Assembly (NCBI GenBank): GCA_030544215.1
Contig: JARZZO010000008.1
Span: forward strand, 32,155,614 to 32,219,613
Source of the DNA: Zantedeschia hybrid cultivar
Taxonomy: Eukaryota; Streptophyta; Magnoliopsida; Alismatales; Araceae
Reading direction: 5' to 3'
DNA length: 64,000 nucleotides
The position numbers and the translations under genes were made by a program. Under the pieces are notes generated by a model, which was not told the DNA's origin, did not search any database, and saw only the letters and a list, made by a program, of their open reading frames with translations. Below, in pieces: positions 22,318-33,758 of this stretch. Positions within the stretch are counted from its first letter, which is position 1, and the number at the start of each line of letters is the position of its first letter.

Positions 22318-25300
22318 ATCTACTCTGTCCCTCCCCACGGGAGGATTCCCCTGTATTTCCACATGTATCCCGGGATTTTCATCCTGCTTCATCTTCATTA
22401 GGTTATGATAGGCAGTTTAGTGAAGTTAGGGAGTCCAGTTTTAGGCAGGTTAGTCAGTTTAGGAAGTCTAGGAAGCCTAAGGGTAGGCAAATTCCAGAAA
22501 GATACCTCCAGGATTTGGCTGATAAATGTTCCTTTTGCTCTTTAATCCCTCAGCTTTTAGAAGATCCAATTTAGATGCCAGAAGATTGTACAGATGATGA
22601 GTCAGTCAATGATGGGTACGGGGTATATGAGTTAGTACATGAAAAGGACCCCATTGTTGAAGATGAGGAAGATGATGAGGACGCAACTGAGGCGTATGCT
22701 AGTGGAGTGAAGAGATTTGATGAACCCTCAGCTGCCATCGAAGAGTCCACAAAAGAAATAAACTTAGGGACTGAAGACGAACCTAAGGTTGTCCTCGTCA
22801 GTAAAAATCTTTCTGCAGAGGATGAGAAGGTAATGGTACAAGTGCTTAAGGATTATAAGGACACTTTCGCCTAGAGTTATGAGGATATGCCGGGGTTAGA
22901 CTCATCTTTAGTTGAACACAGGTTCACATTAAAGGATGGAGCTAATCCGGTCAAGCAGAAATTAAGGCGATTCCACCCACAAATGGCTTTAAAGATGAAG
23001 GAAGAGGTCGACAAATTACACAAAGCCAAATTCATTAGAGTTGTCCTTTATCCACAATGGGTGGCCAATATAGTCCCGGTTATGAAAAAGGACGGGAAGG
23101 TCAGAATTTGCATTGACTTCCGCGATCTGAACCGGGCATGTCCTAAAGATGATTTTCCATTGCCTCATATTGATGTACTCATCGATAACACTGCTGGCTA
23201 TGAGACGTTATCGTTTATGGATGGATTTTCAGGATACAACCAGATTAAGCTGGCAGAAGAGGATCAAGAGAAGACTTCATTCACTACACCTTGGGGAACA
23301 TATTGTTATGTCGTCATGCTATTTGGATTGAAGAACGCTGGAGCCACTTATCAAAGGGCTATGATGGCAATATTTCATGACATGATGCATATAGATTTGG
23401 AAGTGTATGTGGATGACTTATTGGTTAAGTCTAAAACGAAGGCTGAGCATGCCAAAGTTTTGGCAAGGGTATTAGAGAGATCGAGAGAGTATCAGTTGAA
23501 GATGAACCCCAAGAAATGTGTATTCGGGGTATCTTCAGGGAAATTGCTTGGATTCATTGTCAGCAAACGGGGAATTGAGATCGATCCCAATAAGGCGAAG
23601 GCTATCAGAGAAATGCCACCTCCCAAAAATTTGAAAGAGTTAAGAGGATTAATCGGGAGGTTACAATTTATTCGCCGTTTTGTCTCCCAGCACTCACAAA
23701 GGTGTAAGCCGTTTTACGAGCTTACCAAGCCAGGAGTCAAATTCAATTGGGACGATAAGTGTCAGGAGGCATTTGATGGATTAAAGGACTATTTGGCAAG
23801 TCCTCCTGTTTTGAGACCACCATCTCCAGGCAAACCATTGATACTTTATATTTTTGTCCTGGATGATGCAGTGGGGGCTGTCCTAGCACAAGAGGATGAA
23901 GAAGGAAAAGAGAGGGCAGCCTACTATCTCTCTAAACTTCTCAACCCCGCTGAACAGAGATACACGGCGATGGAGAAAACATGTGCAGCATTGGTTTGGG
24001 TTGTTCAGAAATTGAAGCATTATTTTCTGGCCCATGAAGTCCATCTCATCGCTAGGATGAATCCGATCAAATTCCTTCTGGAGAAATCTGTTCTTACTGA
24101 TAGGTTAGCGCGATGGCAAAGCTTTCTATCTCAATTCGATATCATTTATATTCAACAGAAAGCGATCAAGGGCTATGCCATAGCAGAACATCTCGCTCAT
24201 CATCCCCTTCCTCGATTTGATCCAGTGCGATCAGAGTTTCCGGATGAGGAACTGATGTCCGTAAATCAAATCAGAGATGATATGTGGACTCTGCATTTTG
24301 ACGGAGCTCTGAATTCTCATGGAAAGGGGATCGGAATCGTTCTGTTATCACCTGAAGGTGTCACCATTCCACAAGCCTTTCAGCTTGACTTTCCAGTCAC
24401 CAACAACATAGCTGAATACGAGGCACTTCTTGCTGGTCTCGAGGCTGCTCATTTCCATGGTGCCACCAAACTCAGGATTGTGGGTGATAGCCAATTAATT
24501 CTTCGCCAAGTGCTGACCAAGTATCGAACTCTTGATCCCAAGCTCAAGCCATATCAAGAACTTACTTCTGCTTACTCAAAGCTTTTCACAAAGTTGATCT
24601 TTGTCCATGTCCCTAGAAATCAAAACATCTTAGCTGACGCTCTAGCTTCACTTGCATCTTCCCTTGATTTTCCTATCAGCAAGCAATCCGAATCAATCAT
24701 AATTCATAGGCGTCTTTCACCCGCCGTGAAAGATCCTTCATTTCTTAGAACTAAGGAGAAGTTGCTGAAGAAATTCAAAGATAGAAGTATTGTGGAGAAA
24801 AGAGAAATCATGTTGATGGAGCTGTTAGAAGAGATGGATGATGAACAGAAGCCATGGTATTATGAAATTGCAAAATATTGTGAAGATCAATCGTATCCTG
24901 AAGAAGCTACAACTGAGGAAAAAAGAGCTATCAGGAGAGTTGCTCAACGATACACCCTAGTTGGGGGAGCATTATACAAAAGAGGTTTTGATGGAGTTCT
25001 TCTGAGATGTTTAGACGAGGATGAGCTTTGGAAGGTTATGGAAGGAGCTCATAGTGGAGTTTGTGGTGGCCATGTCAATGGACAGATGCTAGCAAAGAAG
25101 ATCCTTAGACAAGGATTTTATTGGCCAACCATGGAAGAAGACTGTGTAGGATATGTCCGTAGGTGTGCCAAGTGTCAACTTCACGCCGACAAAATTCATT
25201 CTCCTGCATCTTCACTCCATCATGTTTCCTCCCCATGGCCTTTCTCCATGTGGGCTTTCGACATTATTGGACCCCTTGGTAATCCAGATTCCGGCATCAA

Positions 25301-26114
25301 GCAAAAATCTTTCATTCTCACGGCAACGGAATACTTCACCAAGTGGGCAGAAGCTGAAGCGTACGTGGAGATCAAAGCATCAACCGTCTGCAAATTCATC
25401 ATGAAGAACATCATCACAAGATTCGGAATTCCAAGTACCATCGTCACCGACAACGGATCACAGTTCGTGTCACAGGAATTGAAGGACCTCTGCAACAGGT
25501 ATAAAATTGCATTGCATCATTCATCTCCTTATTATCCGCAAGGCAATGGCCAAGCAGAGGCAACTAATAAGACTTTGATAAAAATTATCAAAAAGACGTG
25601 TAAATCTAACAAATTTGCAGATTGGCCAGAAAAATTGGTTGAGGCTCTATGGGCCTACCGAACTTCAATCCGCACGCCCACTGGGCAAACTCCTTATTCC
25701 TTAACATTTGGAATGGAGGCGGTAGTTCCATATGAGATCCTTATACCGTCATTAAGAGCACAATTGAACAAGGAATTTTCCATTGATGAACATCGTTCAG
25801 CACTTCTTGCTCAATTGGAACTTTTAGGCGAGAAAAGATGGTCAGCTGCTAATCATGCAAAAGTTTATCAAAACAGATTAGCACGTTTTTATCAAAAGAA
25901 AGTCATTGAACGAAAGTTCAAAGTCGGTGAAATGGTTGTTAAAAGAATTTTTGTAAAACCTGGTGGTCCGCGTTCTAAGCTCCAACCCAACTGGGAAGGA
26001 CCTTATGTTGTATCGCACGCTTATCCTGGTAATGCTTATCGTCTTGTTAATGCAGAAGGAGAAGAGCTAAATCATCCCTGGAATTGTTTACATCTTAAGA
26101 AATACTACCCTTAG
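22206..26114 (+). pseudogene. Tat pol: RT, RNase H, additional RNase H, integrase (two in-frame stops)
   Basis: The frame is open from an A9 run at 22205 and overlaps gag-pro. TAG stops at 22572 and 22872 precede a clean 1075-codon stretch from 22887. Domains: RT with YVDD (23406-23417), RNase H with connection (about 23830-24200), aRH beginning LHFDGALNSHG (24290-24680), and a zinc-binding HHCC integrase N-terminus (about 25050-25180). The integrase core has FDIIGPL, TDNGSQF and GQAEA, the D, D and E of the DDE triad. The product ends NCLHLKKYYP. The part with all enzymes is uninterrupted. Known role: copying and integrating the element. Confidence 0.92.
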
Positions 26115-27536
26115 GTTAAAGAGTCGATCAGTATGGTACAAAGACCAGTGGAATCAGAAAATTTATAAACTCAAATTTCTTTGTTAGTCTGAATAATTTA
26201 ACTTCAAACCCATTACTGCACACACTGACACGTTTGATTCATGAGTAACAAGAGATGCCAAGTCCTTAAGAATATCAAAAGCTTGACTAAGAGTATAAAG
26301 TACAAATCATTCCTTTTAAATAAAATTCTGTTTTACACTCGGCCCATGATGTCGGAACGAGGCTTAGAATAGACTGCCAAGAATACCCGCCATCTTAGTA
26401 GGAGGCCGTCATAAAAAAAATGGGGGAGATCCGTTCCAAAGCAAAGCAAAGAAAGAAAAGAATAGAAAAAAAAAGGAAAAAGCAAAATTCAAAATCAAAA
26501 GGCCAATACACTACAAACGTCACATGAAGGCCATGAAATGAAACAAAAGGGAACGCAAGGTCGATAAATACCCCGGAAAGAAAATGACCGAACCCCAACA
26601 GATATTAGGGTTGGAAAGGAACATCTTTTTAGGTCTTCGGAACCTTCTCATGGGCTTTCTAAATCTATTCTTCTTTTCTTTCTAAAGAGGTGTATTTCAA
26701 GCTTAAGGAATGGCTTAGATTGACTAAGGGTCAAATCATCAAATGGGATCACGAATGGAAACACAAGTTTAAACACGATGGGTTTTAAGTTAAGTTGTTA
26801 AAGAACAATTTGGAAATTAAGTTAATAAATGAATATGATCTTTTGATCTAAGTACCATACTGGTCTTTTAGTCAAAAAAAAAAAAAAAAAAAAAAATGTA
26901 TATGTCAAACATTCAAAAAAATGCATATGTCAAAAATTCAAAAAAAAAAAAATGTATATTTCAAAAATTCAAAAAAAAAAATGTATATGTCAAAAATTCA
27001 AAAAAATGCATATGTCAAAATTCAAAAAAAAATTTTGCTTAGTCAAAATTCAAAAAAATTGCATATGTCCAAAATTCAAAAACAAAATTTGCATAGTCAA
27101 AAATTCAAAAAAATGTACATTTGTCAAAATCTAAAAAAAAGAATACATATTTCAAAACCCAAACAAAAATGAATATTTCAAAACCACAAAAATATTTCAA
27201 TTAGCATTTGCTTGTGGCATTTAGTGTGTTTCATCCTTTTTATTTTCAGTGAGCATATGTTTGCTTGCATGTTGCATTTTGCTTAAGTCTGATTATTCTT
27301 ATTACCTTTGTTAATAAAGGCTATGCCCCTTGACTATTTATTCAAGGAAAAGATTGATTGACCATTTGTTTGGTCAGACAAGGGGCTAAGCCTAAATAGA
27401 TACTTAACCTGTTTGTTAAGTGTTGTACAGGATGCAAGATAAGCACAGGAACACGAAATTGGAGCCCAAAAGTTTCATGTATATATCAAAAGTGTTTTAT
27501 ACATGATACATGAAAAGAAAAGAAGTACATAAGCCC
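26115..27536. mobile_element. Tat post-pol spacer with AT-rich tandem repeat
   Basis: No coding sequence. About 26115-26880 shows nothing recognisable. A run of about 28-32 bp units with consensus ATGTATATGTCAAAAATTC followed by A runs spans 26896-27190. The short ORFs there are translations of the repeat. The polyadenylation region of the antisense gene ending at 27537 must lie here. Confidence 0.6.
26896..27190. repeat. A-rich tandem repeat, ~28-32 bp unit, about 10 copies
   Basis: Units alternate ATGTATATGTCAAAA or ATGCATATGTCAAAA with ATTCAAAAAAA. Unit length drifts with the A run. Confidence 0.8.
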
Positions 27537-30397
27537 TCAAGGCTGGCTCTCCCCTCCGCCCTCATCTAACTGGCTCTGGGCCTCGTCAGGTGCGTCTGGT
27601 GCTAGTCCTCGACTAGGAGGTGGAGGTGGCCCCATCGTGCTCGGCCCCGCCTGACCGGAAGACACGGCAGCGCTGGCGGTAAAAGCGCTCGTCAGGCCGC
27701 GCTCCTGCGCACGCTGTCGAGCACGCCTGTACCTCTCCTCCACACTCCGGCGCTCGTGCTCTGCGATGCCCAGCTGGACCCGAAGAGCGGATATCTCAGT
27801 ATCCATCCTCTGCCGCTCCTGCCGCTCCCGCTCCCGCTCCTCGTTGATGACCTCCAGGCGAGTCTGGAGGCGCGCAAGATCTCCAACCGAAAGTCGGGCC
27901 ACCTGCTCCTCTAAGGCCCGGATCCGCTCTGCATCAGCCTCGGCACGAGTCGCTGTAGCATAGGCATCCGCTTCAGCCCTCTGAAGGGCTTCTTGGAGCT
28001 CAGCAACCTGCAGAAGAAGATTTTGTTGGACAATCAAGTAAGTCAAGTCAAATTCAAAAATCAAAACTTACCCGAGCAGCACGGTCCTCCTCCGCAAGAG
28101 AAGCCCGGTGGATGGCAGAAGCGAGCTGACTCTGGAGGTCAGCCAAGGCAGCATCATGCGCGGCGAAGGATGATGAAGAAGAAGCTCCATAGGTAGGGGG
28201 AGCCGCCTGGGTGTAGACGGCTCGCTGCACCAAAAGAACACTGTCAGTGGTTAAATCGCTAAAACAAATAATTGATTAAAACATGCATTCATATTCATTC
28301 ATACATACCAGATCGAAGAGCTCTTTCTGGACCTGTTCGAGCTGGGCCTCAGCATCATGTAGTCGGGCCCGGAGGTCGATGATGACCGCATCACGAGCAT
28401 CCTGTAAATCACATATACATACATTCATTCACCAACATAAATCAAGATAATAATAAAATTAAAGACGCATGAATGCATACTTATATCGAGTGGTCGGAGG
28501 AGCCGCAGCTGGTCGGCGTAATGGACCCGATACTGCTGGAGGTAGCCCTCGCTACTCTCCGCACGGGACTCCACTCTGATGCCCCGACGGTGCCAGTCCT
28601 CGTACTGCTCCGGGAACTTGGCACGCCAGTCGGTGAGGGATTGCTTGCCCCTCATGCTCCTCCCCACACCCTCCGGGACCTCTTCATCTATCCATTCCTG
28701 ATGGAGACCCAACGTCCTCATCACGAGCCGGAGGCGGAGGGGCTCGATCTCGTTGAGGCAGTGCACCCACATCTGCCTCCCAAATCGCCTCCTGCCAGCC
28801 GTCACCCATGGCTGACCTTCCTCGTTCATGCCCAGATATGGGCGCCAGATCACCTATATATAGGTTAGATGCATTCATAAATAAATTGCACTTAAGGAAT
28901 AAAGAATTGCATTTAATAAAAATTTTTGAACAAGTTAAAAACTTACCAATAGCTCTGGATAATCTAGAAACTGACGGCGGAGGGCCGTCAGCTGATGGTG
29001 CTGCGGAGCTGTGTCCACAATTGGCTGCCAACGGCAGGCCAAGGGGACGGCATCTGGACGAACAATCCTCGCTCTGCCGAGCGGGAAATAATGGTAGCTC
29101 CAAACCTGCATGCATAAACATATAAGTTAGAAAAAGCATCATATCATATTGCATATCATGAATAAATAATAAAACATTTAATACCTGGAGGAACGGCGAG
29201 AAGCCGCTGACAGTAGTCTCGCGGTCCGGAGTGACCGCGGATAGATCTGTAAACAGGTGGGCCAGGAGGGCCGCACCCCAAGCGTATTCCCCTAAGCTAT
29301 CTAGATCATCTAACAGATACAAAAATCTACAGTAGATATGGTCGCCCTTCGTACCGAAGAGCAACCGACCGAAGAAAAAGACAAGAAAGACCCTAAGATG
29401 TCGGTCTACCTCCTCTACCTGGCTAGGGTCCCTACAGTAGATGGCAGAGGACGACTCTGCTAGCCTGTCCCTAAACTCCTCTCGGGTCTCGTCAGACCGA
29501 CGCCGGGGCTCGTCTAGACCTAGGGCAGCCTCTACTTCTACCCTGGGGACCATCCTGGATTCTCTGCCCATGCTAGACACCTCTATCCCTAACAAGGCCT
29601 CTGCCAATCCTCGATAGTCGGGGTAAGTCACCCCACTCACCGGTCGGCCCTCTACCCGGAGGCCGGTGATCCTGGCCACATCCTCTAGGGTGGGGACCAT
29701 ATGTCCCCACGGCATTAGGAAAGCCCGGCTTTCCGCATGCCAACGCTCCCTGAGCGCCTGCAACAAGACTAGATCGAGCCAAAATGGCTCGATGTCTAGT
29801 ATCCCACCGAACCCCATCCGGCGCAGGCGCACCTTCTGGAAATCCGGGAGCCCTCTATAAGCCCCTATAACTAGGTCCCAAGAGATCCTAGCCCTCATCA
29901 CTCCCTGCAAATAAAAAAACAACAAAAAAATAGGGTCAGTAATTAATAAAAACAGGAAAATTCACTTTCTGTTTTGAAAGGCGTCAGCATACACATACGT
30001 GTTTTAAAACACGTCCACATGAATTGACGCAATTCAAAAATATTTTCTAATAATTTAAAAATTCGAAATTTGGCTTGAAAGACGTCGACCAAGGGCGACG
30101 CCTTTTGAAAGGCGTCACCTGGTCTGGACGCCTTTCAAGTCTAGATTTCGGGTTCTTAAAAGAACCCCTTTCTTCCCCTCTTTTCTCACCCCATTCAAAC
30201 CATAGAAGACTCACCGTGTGAAGGTCGCCCTCCTCTTCCTCTTCCACCGCCATGGGCGCCGGTGGAGGGAGCTCCTCCTCCAAGAAGGCCGCCGCCTCGG
30301 CTAACGCCGCCGGCACCTCCTCGGGAACTTCTTCTTCTTGCCTCCGCCTCCTCTTGGCCAAGGCCTTCTTCTTCCTTGATCCTTCGCCGTGTTCCAT
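27537..30397 (-). CDS. Antisense plant mobile domain (PMD) protein with C-terminal coiled coil, multi-exon
   Basis: Antisense gene inside the Tat element. Exons read from GT-AG borders and frame: 30397-30215 (start MEHGEGSRKKK, Lys/Arg-rich, possible nuclear signal), 29904-29185, 29105-28947, 28853-28481, 28401-28309, 28224-28072 and 28007-27537. Exon 2 has WGHMVPTLEDVARITGLRV and exon 3 VWSYHYFPLGRARIV with RWQPIVD, both typical of the plant mobile domain (aminotransferase-like PMD, PF10536 type). Exons 5-7 are Glu/Arg/Ala-rich heptads, a coiled coil, ending in a Pro/Gly tail. All joints are phase 0 except exon 4 to 5, which is one base out with the best donor (28480), so this splice or a single base is damaged or unusual. 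About 716 aa. PMD proteins are plant nuclear factors related to transposons and silencing; the function here is unknown. Confidence 0.75.
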
Positions 30398-30870
30398 AGC
30401 TCTAGAGAAGGAGTTTTTGAGAGAGAGATCACCGGAGAGGTCGCCGGAGCTCGGTGAGGAGAGAGAAGATTTTTGTGAAAGTGAGGAAGAAAGGAGGGCC
30501 TTCGCGGGTCTGTAACGAAAAGGGTGAAAGGCGTCGACTCAGGAAGATGCGTTTTAAGGCGCATAAGTTGAGGCGGCAAAGGACAGCTGTTTGAATTGGT
30601 TGAAACACGTCCACATGGGTAGACGCGTTTCAGGTTCAGTTCAGAGCCGTACACAGGAAAATCATGAAAGGCGTCTTTACTACTGGACGCATTTTAGGGA
30701 ATTAATCATGGAATTAATGGCAGAATCCTGGGAAAAGTAGGAGAGAGAGTTGAAAGGCGTCTATACAGGTAGACGCGTTTTAAGCTTAAATCGGGTTTTT
30801 GAGGATTAAATTGAATTTTTGGAAAATAATTTTAGTTTGAAAGGCGTCTTTCTGAGTGGACGCGTTTTAC
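29973..30870. repeat. Cluster of nine GGCGTC/GACGCG inverted motifs around the antisense PMD gene start
   Basis: Copies at about 29973-30006, 30006-30038, 30074-30107, 30106-30139, 30523-30557, 30599-30632, 30664-30696, 30749-30782 and 30837-30870. Arms are AAAGGCGTC and GACGCGTTT with a variable core near 10 bases. Four lie in intron 1 of the antisense gene and five upstream of its start codon. Confidence 0.8.
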
Positions 30871-31087
30871 ATTTTATAGAACCCGAATTGTTGAATTTTC
30901 AGGAAAAATCAGGTTTTTACTTAAGGAAAAATCATGTGCACATCACAGAAAGTTGGGGAAAGATTCTAAGACATGAAAAATCGTTCTTTATTCAATGGAA
31001 TCAATCTTTATTACATCAAAATCAAAGAGAGACAAAGGACATTCAAAGGAGAATATCATGAAGATCTTTAAGATAAGGAAATTTCAA

Positions 31088-32408
31088 TCATTTATCTCTG
31101 TCTTTAGAGGATCTTACACGATAGCTAAAGCCAAGATTCCATAGAGTAATGATGATTTGTATGGCTTCATAATCTTCATCGGACTCTAGGTCACGCTTCT
31201 TGATTGAAAGTGTAGGAGAGAATTCAGGGAACTCGCGACGAGCCAAGCTAAGTTGAGTAAGGCACCGGTGTGGATTGTACAACACAAACTCAGTGGCTCC
31301 AATTAACTTGAGATCTGCTCCTGCTGTGCGGCGCACCCAAACTGGTTTTCCAACAAGAGCAAGCGGAGACGAGTCGAATATGTCGGATGTCATGAGTTTC
31401 AAATACTCTCTCCAATCGGCTCGGGTCTTGAGTTTTGGAACCTTGTTGACCATGTACTCATTGAACTTTACAATATTAGCAATGCAATGAATTGGACTAT
31501 TCAAGAAGATCTGAGATGGATTCAGAGGCCTTTTCTTGCTATGTTCGAATTTGAAGTGAAGTTCAACCCACAAGGCAAAGAGTAGCATGCATCCATATGG
31601 AGGACGACCCACAGAAGCTGCAGAAAGTCCACTGTAGAGATATGCTAAGAGAGCAGTGCTAATGGATTTACCTTCGAAAATTGCGCAAATAACACTAATT
31701 TGATCGTCTTCCAAGATGTTATCCTGTGCAGGAAAGAATAAGGCACCGGCAAGGCATGTAACGAGAGCTTTCGTTACATCCTCTGCCTCATCCTCCCTTA
31801 AATCTTCAATTTCATAAAGAGTCCACTCGGCTAGTTTTGCGAGATTGATCCCCTTCTTGGTGAGGCATCCTTTAGCTTCTGAAGGATCCTTCATGATCGA
31901 TGTCAATAACTGTTGACCGGTGATTCTCTCTTTTGTCAAGGCTATCTTATCTCTGTTATCTCTGGTCTTCGGGAGACCTAATAGAAGTTTCGCCTCTTCT
32001 AGAAGGATTGTGCACTCGAAGTCTTGGAAGAAGAACGTATGAGTTTGGGGATGCCACCACTCGATCAAGGCGCCTATAGCCGCCCAGTCTACGTTCGCAC
32101 TTTTGTAATTCTTAGCGAGCACTACAAGTCCTTGAAGATCCCACTTGGATATGAACACTTGCATAGAAAGTTTAACACTTTTTACAAGTTTACGAATCCA
32201 AGGGAGAGACGTGAACTTTCTTGGGCCAGGAAATATGGGGTAATTCTGAAAGAAAGATAAAAAAGGAAGCTTGATGAAGTTTGATGAAGAGCATGATGGA
32301 AGAGCATGAAGAACATGAAAGAAAGTTGATTGAACTTACTTGAAGATTGGGATTTCTTCCATTGAGATGATTCTCTATATCTGCAAACTTCTCTAGAGAC
32401 ATCTTCAT
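31088..32408 (-). CDS. Second antisense PMD-like protein (DUF7745-like), two exons, 408 aa
   Basis: Exon 1 is 32408-32340 (MKMSLEKFADIENHLNG), with a 94-bp GT-AG intron 32339-32246 (donor GTAAGT, acceptor TTTCAG), and exon 2 is 32245-31088. Frame and length agree (1227 nt). The stretch LIEWWHPQTHTFFFQ followed by LEEAKLLLGLP resembles the start of plant mobile domain and DUF7745 proteins. Later VGRPPYGCMLLFALWVELHF fits the same fold. No stop interrupts it. A TATA box lies about 135 bp upstream at 32541-32551 (minus). It is transcribed against the retrotransposon. Different from the other antisense protein beyond general fold; function unknown. Confidence 0.7.
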
Positions 32409-32540
32409 CTCTCTTTTTCGGAGTTCCTCCTTCTTGAAGCTTGGGAAACTTGAAAACCTTGAAGAAACCTTGAAAATTTGGAAGAAAACTCTCCTTTGGA
32501 TCTTTGGATTATGATAGGATTGCTTGGGAGTAACCTAAGG

Positions 32541-32551
32541 GTGTTTATATA
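32541..32551 (-). promoter_or_regulatory. TATA box of the antisense PMD-like gene
   Basis: The minus strand reads TATATAAACAC, about 135 bp before the start codon at 32408. Placement is right for an independent promoter driving the two-exon antisense gene. Confidence 0.6.
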
Positions 32552-33758
32552 GGAGGGATTGCGATCCTAAGTAGACCTTTTCCGGATTGGAAAAGGGATG
32601 TGCATTGATAGAGTTGGAGTTCGGGTAGAGAACAACCAGAAACCTGTTTCTGTGAGTAAAAGGCGTCTAGGATGCCTGACGCGTTTCAAAGTTAAATGGC
32701 GTCTGCGCGACACGACGCGTTTTAGCAAATCTGCTATTTTCCCGAAATCCTGTGATTTTAATGTTTAAATTGAATATTTGTTTGGAACTAATAATTTTGA
32801 TTGCAGAAAATTCAAGAAAGCCTGAGCAAAGCTGGAAATATCAAGAAAATCCCATTGTGGAATTCAAGTCCCGACCGTGGCTAAAAAGACGGTTATTTCT
32901 ACCCTTGTACTCTTTCCATGTAATTATTTGCATTCGCATTACTATATATTAAATATTTATTAGAGTGTATCAAGGACCTTGTGGTTTTGATGAAACTGGA
33001 ATTTGAGTTCCTCTACAACAAAAACAGTGATAATTCCAGAGGATTCTTAATCGCATGGATAGGCCGTTGGATTGTTAATTAGTGAGGACGATGGTTCCGT
33101 TTTTGTGAAACGGTGCGTGGATAAACGAGCTTCGGCTTAGCACTGAATTACAAGAATTGGTATCTTGACTCATTAATGACAATTTAACAATATTATCCTT
33201 GATTAATTTATATTTTATTTGACTTTATATTTTTCTTTTAGCCCAGCATGCATCATGTAGGACTTTGAAATCATTGTAATAAGAATTAATTATTGATTAA
33301 GTTTCAGACCATTAATCAAATAATTTCAACATGATATGAAATATTCCATTCTGAATTGAGTATCTTGATTATCTTTGAGGTTCGCTTAAAGATATCCTTG
33401 GAATTCTATCATTGATTGGATTCTTTATCCAATATTCTTGTTTCATTTTAAGATCCATCATGGCTGTAGCACGTCCACATTGGCTGGCAAACGCTCCCCA
33501 TGATGAAACCTACAGTGTCTACGACCTAGGGTACTTCCCACTCCGAGGAGGTTGATCGACTTTATTTTGTTTCCTTGTCTACTTCATCCAGACATGATTG
33601 ATTCCATTGATCTCTTTGAGCTATCTTCGTTGATGATTTCGAGAAAAATTCTAATCATGTGATGTTAAGAGCGTGTCTCATCACACCTTGGCATCACCTT
33701 TTCAGTACATTCCATTCCATTTCACTCCCTTGCAAAGACAATGCCAAGGTGAGGCAGG
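32552..33758. mobile_element. Tat spacer before the 3' LTR
   Basis: Non-coding. A pair of inverted motifs lies at 32655-32690 and 32692-32725. A purine-rich stretch AAGGTGAGGCAGG just before 33759 is the likely polypurine tract, though interrupted by pyrimidines. The rest is unrecognised. Confidence 0.55.

Noticed and set aside
26921..27172. Lys/Ser-rich ORFs in the A-rich tandem repeat
   Set aside because: Direct translations of a tandem repeat.
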